From NCBI RefSeq assembly GCF_008180615.1, contig NZ_VTEH01000006.1:120870-184869 (forward strand): a stretch of DNA of 64,000 bases, read 5' to 3'. The stretch is from Rossellomorea vietnamensis (lineage in GTDB: Bacteria; Bacillota; Bacilli; Bacillales; Bacillaceae_B). The first letter of the stretch is position 1. Every line of letters begins with the position of its first letter. The notes under the pieces are model-generated. The model did no database searches. It was not told the DNA's origin and was given only the letters and a program-made list of their open reading frames with translations. Below are positions 42,022 through 51,246 of the stretch, in pieces. Position numbers and translations under genes: made by a program.

Positions 42022-42309
42022 TGGCATGAAATCCAGCAATGCCTTATCGGCGTTTCAGCTCAACGGCTGATCACCCTGACTTGTCCAGTCTGTGGAGAGA
42101 CATGCCTTGAGACATGTACAAGGAATCCTCGTGATAAAAGAGCAGCAATCTATGAGATTCTAAGCGGGAAGGCTTTGAATGAAGTGCTGAAGGAAGCGAA
42201 AGGAGAACTTGCTCATTACCACTATCCCACTCTGACAAATTTGCTGCGTAAAGGATGTGCCCTTGGGTACATACCTGAGCGTGAGCTGAACAGGTGGAGA
42301 ATAGAGTGA
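42019..42309 (+). pseudogene. comGA: comGA 3' remnant (competence ATPase C-terminus)
   Basis: In frame from the junction: QWHEIQQCLIGVSAQRL, then LTCPVCGETCLETC (the ComGA tetracysteine zinc site), YEILSGKALNEVL and LRKGCALGYIPERELNRW, ending at TGA 42307-42309. This is the last ~97 codons of ComGA, the secretion ATPase that drives competence pilus assembly. The Walker motifs and the 5' part are missing, displaced by the prophage. No stop or frameshift has accumulated, as expected if excision can restore the gene. Confidence 0.9.
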
Positions 42310-43340
42310 AAAGAAAAAATGGGAACATTAAAGATCATGGATCCTTTTTAAAGCGCCTCGGTGAACTTTTATCCAACGGTTATTCTTTAACAGATGCCAT
42401 CGAATTTGTATTCATCGGACACTATCAGGGACAAGATGCCATTAAACAAAAGATGCTGTCTCAGTTACAAAATGGGTCATCCCTCTCTGCAGTCCTTCAA
42501 TCTGCCGGTTTGCCGCTTCATGTGTGTACGCAGATTTATTTTGCAGAGATGCATGGAAGAATTGCTGAAACACTTATCCAGGCAGGTGAGTATTTGCATG
42601 CCAGGCAAAGGGATAGAGAGGCATTAATGAAAGTGCTGACCTATCCCCTCGCATTAATTTTCATTCTAATCGGTGTAATGATCCTGCTTAAAAGTGTGCT
42701 TTTCCCTCAATTTCAAATCCTTTATTCTTCCATGGGATACAGTCCGGAAAATAACTTGCGTATATTCCTCGTTATCGTCGAACGTCTTCCAGCTCTATTC
42801 CTGGTGCTCCTGGTCCTTTCAGTGTTTGGGGGGGCAGTGTTTTACCAGCGTTTTCAGTCGCGGACTCCTTTAAAAAGGGCAGAGATGCTCCTGCGCATTC
42901 CGCTTATTTCAAAGTACTTAAGACTGCTTTACACTCAGTTCTTTTCCCGTGAAGTGAGCTTTTTATTAAACAGCGGGATGTCGATCAATCAGGCTTTGAA
43001 TGAATTGGGGAGCCAGACATACAGGCCGCTGTTCAAAGAAGCAGCAGGCCGGATGATTCAGGATTTAAGAATCGGAAAGAGTTTCCCTGAAACAGTCGAA
43101 TTCTTCGGTTTGTTCACTGATGGATTTTTGGAAGTAATCAGACATGGTGAAAGAAGAGGACAATTACCCCAGGAGCTTTTCATATACAGCCAGTTCTGTA
43201 TGGAAACCCTTGAGGACAGCGGCAAAAAATTGCTGACTGTCATCCAGCCAGTTGTATTCTTGTTCATAGGTGTGTTTATCCTTCTCATTTATTTCTCCAT
43301 TATGGTGCCGATGTTCCAAGTGATGCAGTCACTAGGGTGA
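42306..43340 (+). CDS. comGB: ComGB, competence pilus inner-membrane platform protein
   Basis: 344 residues from GTG 42306, which overlaps the comGA stop. Two GspF domains (FLKRLGELLSNGYSLTDAIE; FFSREVSFLLNSGMSINQAL) and three membrane helices (LALIFILIGVMILLKSVLFP; FLVLLVLSVFGGAVFYQ; VFLFIGVFILLIYFSIMVPM). It anchors the pilus assembly machine and binds ComGA. In the lysogen it loses its usual comG promoter unless phage read-through supplies transcription. Confidence 0.95.
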   Translation: MKRKNGNIKDHGSFLKRLGELLSNGYSLTDAIEFVFIGHYQGQDAIKQKMLSQLQNGSSLSAVLQSAGLPLHVCTQIYFAEMHGRIAETLIQAGEYLHARQRDREALMKVLTYPLALIFILIGVMILLKSVLFPQFQILYSSMGYSPENNLRIFLVIVERLPALFLVLLVLSVFGGAVFYQRFQSRTPLKRAEMLLRIPLISKYLRLLYTQFFSREVSFLLNSGMSINQALNELGSQTYRPLFKEAAGRMIQDLRIGKSFPETVEFFGLFTDGFLEVIRHGERRGQLPQELFIYSQFCMETLEDSGKKLLTVIQPVVFLFIGVFILLIYFSIMVPMFQVMQSLG

Positions 43341-43402
43341 TTATTTTGTGCTAAGGGAAATTTTCACTTGGTTTATGAATTGTTTCTAAGAATCAGGCAT
43401 AG

Positions 43403-44155
43403 GTACATGAACTCTACCAATCTCACAAAAACATGTCTCCAAGAAGCCAACGTGGGTACATGAACTCCGCCAATCACCCGAGAACATGTCTCCAAGAAGC
43501 CAGATTGGGTACATGAACTCCGCCAATCATCCAAGAACATGCCCCCAAGAAGCCAGCATAGGTACATGAACTCCGCTAATTTCCAAAGAACATGTCTCCA
43601 AGAAGCCAGATTGGGTACATGAACTCTGCCAATCACCCAAGAACATGTCTCCAAGAAGCCAGCTAGGGTACATGAACTCCGCCAATCACCCAAGAACATG
43701 TCCCCAAGAAGCGAGCATGGGTACATGAACTCCGCTTATTTCCAAAGAACATGTCCCCAAGAAGCCAGCTTGGGAGCATGAACTCTGCCAATCACCCAAG
43801 AACATGTCTCCAAGAAGCGAGCATGGGTACATGAATCCGCTAATTTCCCAAGAACATGTCTCCAAGAAGCGAGCGTGGGTACATGAATCCGCTAATTTCC
43901 CAAGAACATGTCCCCAAGAAGCCAGCATGGGTACATGAACTCCGCCAATTACCCAAGAACGTGTCCCCAAGCAGCCAGCTAGGGTACATGAACTCTGCCA
44001 ATCACCCAAGAACATGTCTCCAAGAAGCCAGATTGGGTACATGAACTCTGCCAATCACCCAAGAACATGTCTCCAAGAAGCCAGCTAGGGTACATGAACT
44101 CCGCCAATCAACCAAAAACATGTCCCCAAGCAGCCGGAATGGGTAAGAATTCCGC
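43403..44155. repeat. 53-bp tandem array (about 15 units) inside the comG operon
   Basis: GTACATGAAC-type blocks begin at 43403, 43456, 43509, 43562, 43615, 43668, 43721, 43774, 43827, 43879, 43931, 43984, 44037, 44090 and 44143: a 53-bp period with two 52-bp steps. Each unit pairs GTACATGAACT with AGAACATGTCC (8 of 11) across 14 bp. The array fills the gap between comGB (ends 43340) and comGC. Frames through it are period artefacts because 53 is not a multiple of three. No spacers are present, so it is not CRISPR. Confidence 0.95.
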
Positions 44156-44246
44156 CAGCTAATCAAAAAAACGCCGAATAATCAAGATAGCTAATATCAG
44201 AATATCTAACCACTAAAAACTATTTTAAATGAAGGAGCTAATGAAT

Positions 44247-44555
44247 ATGTTGAAGAACCAAAAAGGCTTTACGCTGATTGAAATGATGATTGTCCTCCTG
44301 GTGATTTCGGTCCTCCTCCTCATCACAATACCGAATGTGACAAAGCAGGGGACATCCATAAACAGCAAAGGCTGTGAGGCATTCCAGAACATGGTGGCTG
44401 GACAGGTGGAAGCCTATCGCATGGAAGAAAAAAGTCTGCCGGACGATCTGCAGGCTCTGGTAGATAAGAAGTATCTGAAAGAGGAGAGTACCAAGTGCCC
44501 TGATGGAAGGACAATTACAATCAATACTGAGGGAGAGGTCCTCGTTGGAGAATAA
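44247..44555 (+). CDS. comGC: ComGC, major competence pseudopilin
   Basis: 102 residues from ATG 44247 (nine bases after AAGGAG; upstream ATGs at 44229 and 44241 are less well placed). The type III signal QKG-FTLIEMM is cleaved by ComC before Phe; a hydrophobic helix follows (IVLLVISVLLLITIPNVTKQ) and two cysteines for the pilin disulphide (KGCEAF, TKCPDG). It is the main pilus subunit for DNA uptake. Confidence 0.95.
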   Translation: MLKNQKGFTLIEMMIVLLVISVLLLITIPNVTKQGTSINSKGCEAFQNMVAGQVEAYRMEEKSLPDDLQALVDKKYLKEESTKCPDGRTITINTEGEVLVGE

Positions 44556-44991
44556 AGGGAAGGGAAAGCCGAACGGATATACCATGCTTGAAATGCTGTT
44601 GGTTCTATCGATATCCATTACCCTTCTCTTTTTCACCTCATTGAGTTTCCTCCCATTTCGCGATGCTCTTATTAAGAAGAACTTTGTTTCTATGCTGAAA
44701 GCAGACCTTTACTATTTACAAAGTTATGCTCTCAATAAGAAAGAAAAAGTCGTTCTGCAGTTTTATCCTATTCAAGGTAAATATACCGGTAAAGACTTCA
44801 GAGGCAAAAGTCTGCTGGAGAGAGCTCTCCCAGAAGGTATTTCGCAATTGCCTAATACCTCTATAGATAGAATCTTCATATATGAGAACGGTAATACAGA
44901 TAAATTTGGAAGTCTTTATTATATGGCAGGTGAAGACCAGATCAAGCTGACTTTTCAGATTGGGCAAGGAAGGTTCAATGTTGAAGAGTGA
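44545..44991 (+). CDS. comGD: ComGD, minor pseudopilin
   Basis: 148 residues from TTG 44545, six bases after GGGAGAGG and overlapping the comGC stop by 11 bases. GYTMLEMLLVLSISITLLFF is the prepilin signal and helix (G-Y cleavage). The long frame back to 44503 lies inside comGC and is unlikely. Confidence 0.88.
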   Translation: MENKGKGKPNGYTMLEMLLVLSISITLLFFTSLSFLPFRDALIKKNFVSMLKADLYYLQSYALNKKEKVVLQFYPIQGKYTGKDFRGKSLLERALPEGISQLPNTSIDRIFIYENGNTDKFGSLYYMAGEDQIKLTFQIGQGRFNVEE

Positions 44992-45307
44992 GAGTGGTTA
45001 TGGTACTGCGGAAGCTCTGGTGGCCATTTCTTCCATCTTCATGGTTATGCTGATTTTCATCCCGTTTGTTATTAGTCTGGTTGTTGATCTTGAAAAAAAG
45101 GAAAGTGATTTCAGAGCTTCAAGGATACTTTATGAACATTTGGAAGAAGACCTTTTCTCAGGAGCAGCAGAAAATCACATATACAGAAGGGAAGGACAGG
45201 TGTTTAAAATTATTGAGAATAAGGAAGAGGGAGGAATTTGTATCCATTACAAGGATCATACGGGCAAAGACCAACGCTTCTGCTTATCGAAGGAGGTGAG
45301 AGGTTGA
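44978..45307 (+). CDS. comGE: ComGE, minor pseudopilin
   Basis: 109 residues from ATG 44978 after AAGGAAGG. SGYGTAEALVAISSIFMVML and a second hydrophobic run; the usual FTLIE motif is replaced by YGTAEAL, as is normal for weak ComGE signals. It overlaps comGD by 14 bases and comGF by four. Confidence 0.85.
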   Translation: MLKSESGYGTAEALVAISSIFMVMLIFIPFVISLVVDLEKKESDFRASRILYEHLEEDLFSGAAENHIYRREGQVFKIIENKEEGGICIHYKDHTGKDQRFCLSKEVRG

Positions 45308-45723
45308 GAGGCCAAAATGGATATACCCTCCTTCACGCTGTTTTTACGCTTTCTATCTTTTTACTGGCCGCGGCCTGTGTGCCTGTGATCATGAATGGGG
45401 TACTATTTGTGGAGGCTGAGCTGGCCCCTTCCAAAGAATATGAATGGAACCTGTTCAGCCAGCAATTCAGACAGGAATTCCGGGGAGCAGAGAATATTAA
45501 GGTGACGGATACCTCTATTACATTTACTAAAAGTGGTGAAGAGGTTTTATATGAAAGATATGGTGATTTTCTAAGGAGGAGGGTGAACAAGAGAGGGCAT
45601 GAATTGGTCCTTGGCCCACTCCAGGAAATCAAGCTATCTTCCTCTTCCAATGGATTGGAGATTGCTGTGACCTATGAAGGAGAACTTGAATGGGCAGGGA
45701 GGTTCTTTACTTATGGTGAGTGA
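45304..45723 (+). CDS. comGF: ComGF, minor pseudopilin
   Basis: 139 residues, TTG 45304 after AAGGAGGTGAGAGG. NGYTLLHAVFTLSIFLLAAA resembles a prepilin leader with His in place of the conserved Glu5, a feature of ComGF. The rest is a globular domain of the ComGF family. Confidence 0.85.
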   Translation: MRGQNGYTLLHAVFTLSIFLLAAACVPVIMNGVLFVEAELAPSKEYEWNLFSQQFRQEFRGAENIKVTDTSITFTKSGEEVLYERYGDFLRRRVNKRGHELVLGPLQEIKLSSSSNGLEIAVTYEGELEWAGRFFTYGE

Positions 45724-46072
45724 AAAAGGCTATATACTGCCTTTTGCCATGCTGCTGACAGCGGCGATTTTAGTTTTTTCTGTAAGCTCAGCCTCTATAT
45801 TCATCTCCAGATACTCTTACCTGGATGTGATGGAATCTGGTTATAAAAGAGAGAGTTTGCTGCTTTACACCGTGGAAAAGCTTTTAGATGAAGAGCACTC
45901 AATGGATGGTTTTTTTGTATATCAGGATGGTATAGTACGGTATAAGGCAGTAGAAGAAGGTAGTGTGGGCACAATCACGCTTACCCTTGAAACGGATGAA
46001 AAGATAGATAAACCGGTTATGGTGACTTACCGGAGTGATACTAAAGAAATTCTTGATTGGGAGCAGGGATGA
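45713..46072 (+). CDS. comGG: ComGG, minor pseudopilin
   Basis: 119 residues from ATG 45713 after GGGAGG. EKGYILPFAMLLTAAILVFS is the leader/helix without the typical Glu5, as in ComGG. It closes the comG operon and overlaps comGF by 11 bases. Confidence 0.85.
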   Translation: MVSEKGYILPFAMLLTAAILVFSVSSASIFISRYSYLDVMESGYKRESLLLYTVEKLLDEEHSMDGFFVYQDGIVRYKAVEEGSVGTITLTLETDEKIDKPVMVTYRSDTKEILDWEQG

Positions 46073-46073
46073 G

Positions 46074-46571
46074 ATGATTTTTTTGATAGGATTTATGGGT
46101 TCAGGCAAATCCACAATAGGGATAGAACTGGCAAAAGAATTAAATAGTGACTGTCTGGATAGTGATCAGTTGATTGAAGAGAAGTATAACATGACCATTG
46201 GAGAGATTTTCGCCCGGTACGGCGAGAATAGATTCAGAGAGATGGAGACGGAAATTCTCAATGAGCTGCAGGGTGGAAAATGGAGTATAGTCATGACCGG
46301 GGGAGGGATGGCAGAAAGAAAAGTCAACCGTGATCTGATGAAGAACAAAGGAAAGGTCATTTGGCTGAATTGCAGTTTCGAAGAGACAGTGAAGCGCATT
46401 GCCGGCGACAATACACGGCCGCTTGTCAAGGAGAAGGGAAAGGATGGATTGAAGGCTCTCTATGAAAAAAGAGTTCCAATCTATCAAGCCTCCTCTGATT
46501 TTGAAATAAAGACAACTGGATTAACGATTGAAGAAACTGTAAAAAAAATACTGGCTGGTTTAAAGAATTAA
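46074..46571 (+). CDS. aroK: Shikimate kinase
   Basis: 165 residues from ATG 46074 after AGCAGGGATGAG, directly behind comGG. LIGFMGSGKSTIG is Walker A; DSDQLIEEKY the shikimate Asp; MTGGGMAERK and NTRPLVK complete the family set. It phosphorylates shikimate in chorismate synthesis. The close spacing suggests co-transcription with comG. Confidence 0.93.
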   Translation: MIFLIGFMGSGKSTIGIELAKELNSDCLDSDQLIEEKYNMTIGEIFARYGENRFREMETEILNELQGGKWSIVMTGGGMAERKVNRDLMKNKGKVIWLNCSFEETVKRIAGDNTRPLVKEKGKDGLKALYEKRVPIYQASSDFEIKTTGLTIEETVKKILAGLKN

Positions 46572-46616
46572 TCTCGTGGTGACACTATTGATGAAGCCTG
46601 AAGGATGGTGGAATCA

Positions 46617-46793
46617 ATGTCAATCAATGACTACGTGAAATTTATGACCCAAACAGCAGTAAGGCACTTTGAGAAAACACCGCAGGAAAGAAAATCCATC
46701 AAGGAGCTGCGGAAAACAGAAAAGCAATCCTTTTTGTTCCGCTGGTTTGGTGTCATTCCCTACGCTTTAATGTTTTTCTTTAAGAAGAAGTGA
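46617..46793 (+). CDS. yqzE: YqzE family protein
   Basis: 58 residues from ATG 46617 after AAGGATGGTGG: SINDYVKFMTQTAVRHFEKT and a C-terminal aromatic helix FRWFGVIPYALMFFFKKK. YqzE is the small conserved protein that follows comGG in Bacillus. Function unknown. A terminator follows. Confidence 0.9.
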   Translation: MSINDYVKFMTQTAVRHFEKTPQERKSIKELRKTEKQSFLFRWFGVIPYALMFFFKKK

Positions 46794-46794
46794 A

Positions 46795-46835
46795 AAAACG
46801 GGATCAGAAACTTAACGTTTCAATCCCGTTTTTTT
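46795..46835 (+). terminator. Terminator of the comG-aroK-yqzE transcript
   Basis: AACGGGAT and ATCCCGTT pair with an inner AAC/GTT, then T7. Strong rho-independent terminator. Confidence 0.9.
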
Positions 46836-46892
46836 GTTGTATAGGAAATTATAAAATCACTCTCTGTTGATAACTTATAGCTATATTATTCA

Positions 46893-47200
46893 CGTCCAGC
46901 TTCAGCGCCTGATGGTCCGTACCCACTGGAACGGACTTAGCCCCTCGGGGTCAAATGTTCCTCAGAGAATAAAAGGATAGTGCACCTTTTTTTCTCTGAG
47001 GAACATTTGCCTGTCGGGGCTGACCTAGGCGCTTGCGCTTTTGATCCGTCCAGCTTCAGCGCCTGATGGTCCGTACCCACTGGAACGGACTTAGCCCCTC
47101 GGGGTCAAATAACCCTCAGAGAATAAAAGGAAAGCCCGCCTTTTTTTCTCTGAGGAACATTTGCCTGTCGGGGCTGATCTAGGCGCTTGCGCTTTTGTAT
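46893..47200. repeat. Two direct copies of a ~154-bp palindromic element
   Basis: Copies start at 46893 and 47047 (CGTCCAGCTTCAGCGCCT) and end in GGCGCTTGCGCTTTT. Within copy 1, CAAATGTTCCTCAGAGA and TCTCTGAGGAACATTTG are perfect 17-bp arms, flanked by AGCCCC/GGGGCT and outer AGCGCCT/AGGCGCT arms. TCCGT/ACGGA forms a side hairpin. The left inner arm of copy 2 has changed. It fills the 408-bp gap between yqzE and yqhG; a related copy is at 56779. Similar intergenic elements are known in Bacillus genomes; no transposase is present. Confidence 0.92.
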
Positions 47201-47201
47201 T

Positions 47202-47987
47202 TTATTGGTGAAGGTAAAACAGTCCCCCGTTAATAATCTGCACATTTATTTTAGGTTCATATTGTTCAGAAAGTGCCTGCTTTTCAACAAAATAGGACTC
47301 TGGTTTTTCTTCCAGCCCATCATAGAATTGATCCAGCAAATCTAAATCTTCCTGCCAGCGTTTTCTTGCTGATTCCGCCCAGTCTGTCGGCTGCGAGAGA
47401 AGTTCTCTCTGGATCTGAGAACGGATCCTCGCAATTCCGCTGGATGGTTTGATAATCGGCGTCAGGGTGAAGGAGAAATCAGGTATTTTAGGAGTCAGGT
47501 TTTTTTTCATGAGTTCTCTGTGGAAATTCTCCTGCATCGCTCCGTTGATCAGATTTAACCCTATTGATTTCAGGAGGTCTTTTTTGAGATCGCATTGATA
47601 GGAAATTTTGATATTTAAACCCAGCCAAGGATGCAAGGGTGTTTGTTTTCCCGGAACAGCGGCCCTGCTTTCGTAAAGGCGGGTATAGCTCGCCAGCTGC
47701 CGGGCCGAGCGGAAAATTTGGTGAAGGCGGGGAGAGCCGAAATGGAGCACCTCGCCTTTGATCGTCTCTGGTGCCCTGTCCTTGTTGGTAATCAAGCAAA
47801 GTCTCATCGGGTTGGGAACCCCGCCGGTCTTCTCCAGGTAATGCCAATAAAACGGGCGGTTCATCAACTCTTTGTCCATATCAATCGTAAGTTGAACGTT
47901 CATATAGCCTGGATGGTTTTCAACTATCTGGCATTCATTGGCTGTGAAGTATCTCTCAAGAAATTGATGAATTTCGTTTTGCTGCAT
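47202..47987 (-). CDS. yqhG: YqhG family protein
   Basis: 261 residues: MQQNEIHQFLERYFTANECQ start, PFYWHYLEKTGGVPNPMRLC and WLGLNIKISYQCDLKKDLLK. This is the conserved Bacillus YqhG, always beside the helicase gene yqhH. Its start overlaps the yqhH 3' end by 32 bases. The biochemical role is unknown. Confidence 0.92.
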   Translation of the reverse strand: MQQNEIHQFLERYFTANECQIVENHPGYMNVQLTIDMDKELMNRPFYWHYLEKTGGVPNPMRLCLITNKDRAPETIKGEVLHFGSPRLHQIFRSARQLASYTRLYESRAAVPGKQTPLHPWLGLNIKISYQCDLKKDLLKSIGLNLINGAMQENFHRELMKKNLTPKIPDFSFTLTPIIKPSSGIARIRSQIQRELLSQPTDWAESARKRWQEDLDLLDQFYDGLEEKPESYFVEKQALSEQYEPKINVQIINGGLFYLHQ

Positions 47988-49653
47988 TTTCCTGCTCCTC
48001 CTTCATCGTTTCCGCGAATTGAATCATTGCCGACAAATTATCCATCTTGATTTTCATTTCTCCTTGTGATCGGGACTTGGTGAAGATATCCTCCATGTGC
48101 TCCTCAAATTTCCCGAAATCAAGTTTTGTCAGGATGTCATCGAGCTGACCGATAACTTTTTCAAAAAGAGTAATTTTTTCATAGAGCAGCTTCAAGATAT
48201 GCTCCTCGACTGTATTCTTCGTTGCAAAATTATAAATATGGACATCTTCTGTCTGGCCGAGCCTGTGGACCCTGCCGATTCTTTGTTCCAGCCTCATCGG
48301 ATTCCAGGGAAGGTCAAAGTTGATGATATGGTGGCAGAATTGAAGGTTGATTCCTTCTCCGCCGGCTTCTGTTGCTATCAATACTTGAGCATGGTTTTTA
48401 AACAGCTCCCGCATCCAGTCTTTCTTTCCTCTTTTAAAACCGCCCCTGAATGGAACCGAGGTAATGCCGTGCTGCTTGAGGAACCATTGCAGATACAGTT
48501 GTGTGGCACGATATTCTGTAAAGATGATGACCTTATCGTTAACAGACTTTATGATTTTTAGCGCCTCTTGTGCCTTGGAATTGGTTTGAACCTGTTCGAC
48601 CTTTTTCATCAGCTCATTGACCCTTTGAGTGAGAACGGGGGAGGGCTGCTCTTGGCGTTCAAGCATATTTTTCAGTGTATAGAAAACCGCTTCCCGGCTG
48701 CTGCACGCCTCTCTTTGCAGAGTCAGCAGGGAAAAGGAACTTGATACCCATTCATCATATGGCCCTTTAAGAACATTGAAACTGTCATAAAGATCTCTTT
48801 CCTGCTCAGTGAAATCAATAAGGACGGTTTTGACATGCCGTTTGGTCCATTCAATGCCGGTATCGCTTCTGCGGTTACGGATCATTACCTTATTGACCAA
48901 TTCCTTCAGATGAGCATCATTCCCCACAGATCTGGAGCCTTTTTTGTATTTCTCAGAAAAACCGGATTCATTTCCCAGGTGCCCGGGCTTTAATAGAGAG
49001 ACAAGATGGAAAATTTCTTCTACCCGATTCTGAATAGGTGTAGCCGTCAAAAGAAGACAGAACTTCTTTTTGAGATTTTGAACAAATTCGTAGTTCTTCG
49101 TTTTATGGTTTTTTAGTTTATGTGCCTCATCGATGATCACAAGGTCGTAGTCCTGATCATAAACCTTCTCTCTATGCGGACTCCTTTTGGCTGTGTCGAT
49201 GGAAGAGATGACAATATCACATTGATCCCAGACATAACTTTTCTTCTGAGCCACAGCCGGAATGTGAAATTTTGAATTCAGTTCAATAGCCCATTGAGAA
49301 ACAAGTGACGCCGGAACGAGGATCAATACTTTCTTCACCAGTCCCCGAATCATGTACTCTTTTAAAATAAGTCCCGCTTCTATGGTTTTTCCGAGTCCCA
49401 CTTCATCTGCTAATATCGCTTTTCCATTCATGGACTCTACAACTTGTCTGGCAACTTCAAGCTGATGGGGAAGAGGAGTAAGGTTAGACAAATGTTTTGG
49501 TGCCTGCAGCCCTTCAAAGTTCGGAATGACCGTATGTTCCTCGACCTCTACCGCCAGCTTGAACAGGTCCCAGTCTGACCACGGGCCGTCCTTCTCGATG
49601 CGGGAATCGAATTCCATACTCCAGCTGTCATCAAATAGTACTTCTACGTCCAT
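47956..49653 (-). CDS. yqhH: SNF2-family DNA helicase YqhH
   Basis: 565 residues. Helicase motifs: I in LADEVGLGKTIEAGL, II DEAHKLKNH, III LLTATPIQN, V/VI in EAGGEGINLQF and RIGRVHRLGQ. This is the SNF2/RapA-like ATPase next to gcvT in Bacillus. Substrate unknown, possibly RNA polymerase or nucleoid DNA. Transcribed away from the gcv operon. Confidence 0.93.
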   Translation of the reverse strand: MDVEVLFDDSWSMEFDSRIEKDGPWSDWDLFKLAVEVEEHTVIPNFEGLQAPKHLSNLTPLPHQLEVARQVVESMNGKAILADEVGLGKTIEAGLILKEYMIRGLVKKVLILVPASLVSQWAIELNSKFHIPAVAQKKSYVWDQCDIVISSIDTAKRSPHREKVYDQDYDLVIIDEAHKLKNHKTKNYEFVQNLKKKFCLLLTATPIQNRVEEIFHLVSLLKPGHLGNESGFSEKYKKGSRSVGNDAHLKELVNKVMIRNRRSDTGIEWTKRHVKTVLIDFTEQERDLYDSFNVLKGPYDEWVSSSFSLLTLQREACSSREAVFYTLKNMLERQEQPSPVLTQRVNELMKKVEQVQTNSKAQEALKIIKSVNDKVIIFTEYRATQLYLQWFLKQHGITSVPFRGGFKRGKKDWMRELFKNHAQVLIATEAGGEGINLQFCHHIINFDLPWNPMRLEQRIGRVHRLGQTEDVHIYNFATKNTVEEHILKLLYEKITLFEKVIGQLDDILTKLDFGKFEEHMEDIFTKSRSQGEMKIKMDNLSAMIQFAETMKEEQENAAKRNSSIS

Positions 49654-49824
49654 AAAAACAACTCCTTATTTTAATCATAAAAATGATTGCCGAAAATGCT
49701 TCGTTAATGATAGGATGTAAGTAGATTTTTAAAGTTTAGAAATTTGAAAAAAACCGAACATTCTATTTCGAGCAGAATTCTTTATATTGTTAGTATGACC
49801 AATTTATTCAATGAATATTGGCGA

Positions 49825-50000
49825 ATGAAAGCAAGAGGAGAGACTGTTGGATGACAGCGCCGAAGGAGCAAGCAAGTTTCTTGTGAATCTCTCAGGCAAA
49901 AAGACTCTTGCCGGACGCATCTCTGGAGAGTGTTTCAGTTTTACGAAGCCACCCACGAAGAAAGCCATCAAGATGGTAAACTTTCAGGTGAAAGGACAGA
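49825..50000 (+). ncRNA. Tandem glycine riboswitch
   Basis: Aptamer 1 (about 49833-49925) carries GAGGAGAGAC, GCGCCGAAGGAGCAAG and ATCTCTCAGGCAAAAAGAC; aptamer 2 (about 49926-50000) carries CTGGAGAGTG, CACCCACGAAGAAAG and ACTTTCAGGTGAAAGGACAG. This is the two-aptamer glycine riboswitch standing before gcvT in Bacillus. Glycine binding should prevent the downstream terminator and turn the operon on. Confidence 0.95.
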
Positions 50001-50034
50001 GGATCTCTTAACAGGGGGTTTTCTGTCCTTTTTT
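49992..50034 (+). terminator. Riboswitch-controlled terminator
   Basis: AGGACAGA and TCTGTCCT pair, followed by T6. The left arm overlaps the closing stem of aptamer 2, giving the ligand-dependent switch. Confidence 0.9.
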
Positions 50035-50122
50035 GTGTATTTGAATGACATCTCTTGTTAACCGGTCGGGACTAGTAAAGAAGGTTCGTAGAATGAAGAT
50101 ATCAGGCAAAGGGGGAAATATA

Positions 50123-51229
50123 ATGGCAGAATTGAAACGAACGCCTTTATTTCAGGTCTACAAAGAAAATGGCGGGAAGTGCATCGATTTTGGCGGATGG
50201 GAGCTGCCTGTCCAATTCTCAAGCATTAAAGAAGAACATGAAGCGGTGCGCACCAAAGCCGGCTTGTTTGATGTATCTCATATGGGAGAGATTGAAGTCA
50301 AAGGCAGCGGTTCACTTGATTATCTTCAAAAAATGATGACAAATGATATTTCACGCATCAAAAACGGCGGTGCACAGTATACAGCCATGTGCTATGAAAA
50401 CGGGGGAACCGTTGATGATCTGCTGGTTTATAAAATCGAGGATCACCATTATCTCCTGGTTGTCAATGCCTCCAATATTGAAAAAGACTATAAGTGGCTT
50501 CAGGATCATGCTGAAGAAAATGCCGAGCTGAAAAATTTATCTGAAGAATATGCCCAGTTGGCAATTCAAGGACCGCTGGCAGAACAAATTCTTCAAAAGC
50601 TGGCCAAAGACACGGCCTTAAGTGATATCGGATTTTTTAAATTCCAGAATGAAGTAGAATTAAACGGCGTCAAAGCACTTGTTTCAAGAACAGGTTATAC
50701 AGGTGAAGATGGTTTTGAAATCTATTGTGCAGCAGGAAGCGCTTCAGATCTTTGGAAAGCGATCTTAGAAGCAGGCGAGCCTGAAGGTATCCTTCCATGC
50801 GGCCTCGGTGCCCGTGATACTCTTCGTTTTGAAGCGAACCTTGCCCTTTATGGACAAGAGCTTTCTGCGGATATCACTCCGATAGAAGCAGGCATCGGTT
50901 TCGCTGTAAAAGTTGATAAAGAAGCCGATTTCTTTGGAAAAGAAACATTGGTTCAACATAAAAAAGAGGGAGCTCCCCGAAAACTTGCCGGGATTGAAAT
51001 GCTTGAGCGCGGAATTCCCCGCCATGGTTATAAAGTCTACGCCAATGACGAAGAGATCGGCGAAGTTACGACAGGTACACAGTCTCCTACACTTAAAAAG
51101 AATATCGGGCTTGCTCTCATTAAGTCCGAATACAGCGGCCTTGATACAGAGGTATATGTTGAGATCCGCAATAAGAAGCTTAAAGCTAAAGTAGTGCCTA
51201 CACCATTCTATAAAAGACCAAAGAAGTAG
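50123..51229 (+). CDS. gcvT: Glycine cleavage system T protein
   Basis: 368 residues from ATG 50123 after AAAGGGGGAAA; the frame opens earlier at 50045 but without a good site. Aminomethyltransferase features: [33 protein letters not shown] and [13 protein letters not shown]. It transfers the methylene from the lipoyl H protein to tetrahydrofolate, releasing ammonia. First gene of gcvT-gcvPA-gcvPB. Confidence 0.96.
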   Translation: MAELKRTPLFQVYKENGGKCIDFGGWELPVQFSSIKEEHEAVRTKAGLFDVSHMGEIEVKGSGSLDYLQKMMTNDISRIKNGGAQYTAMCYENGGTVDDLLVYKIEDHHYLLVVNASNIEKDYKWLQDHAEENAELKNLSEEYAQLAIQGPLAEQILQKLAKDTALSDIGFFKFQNEVELNGVKALVSRTGYTGEDGFEIYCAAGSASDLWKAILEAGEPEGILPCGLGARDTLRFEANLALYGQELSADITPIEAGIGFAVKVDKEADFFGKETLVQHKKEGAPRKLAGIEMLERGIPRHGYKVYANDEEIGEVTTGTQSPTLKKNIGLALIKSEYSGLDTEVYVEIRNKKLKAKVVPTPFYKRPKK

Positions 51230-51246
51230 CAGGGAGGGGATTCCTT

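Noticed and set aside
43373..44054. Two long reverse-strand open frames (117 and 122 codons) across the comG array
   Set aside because: They translate the 53-bp repeat in rotating frames, have no ribosome-binding sites and exist only because the repeat lacks stops.
47631..48561. Two + strand open frames (139 and 154 codons) opposite yqhG and yqhH
   Set aside because: They are antisense shadows of well-conserved genes and have no ribosome-binding sites.
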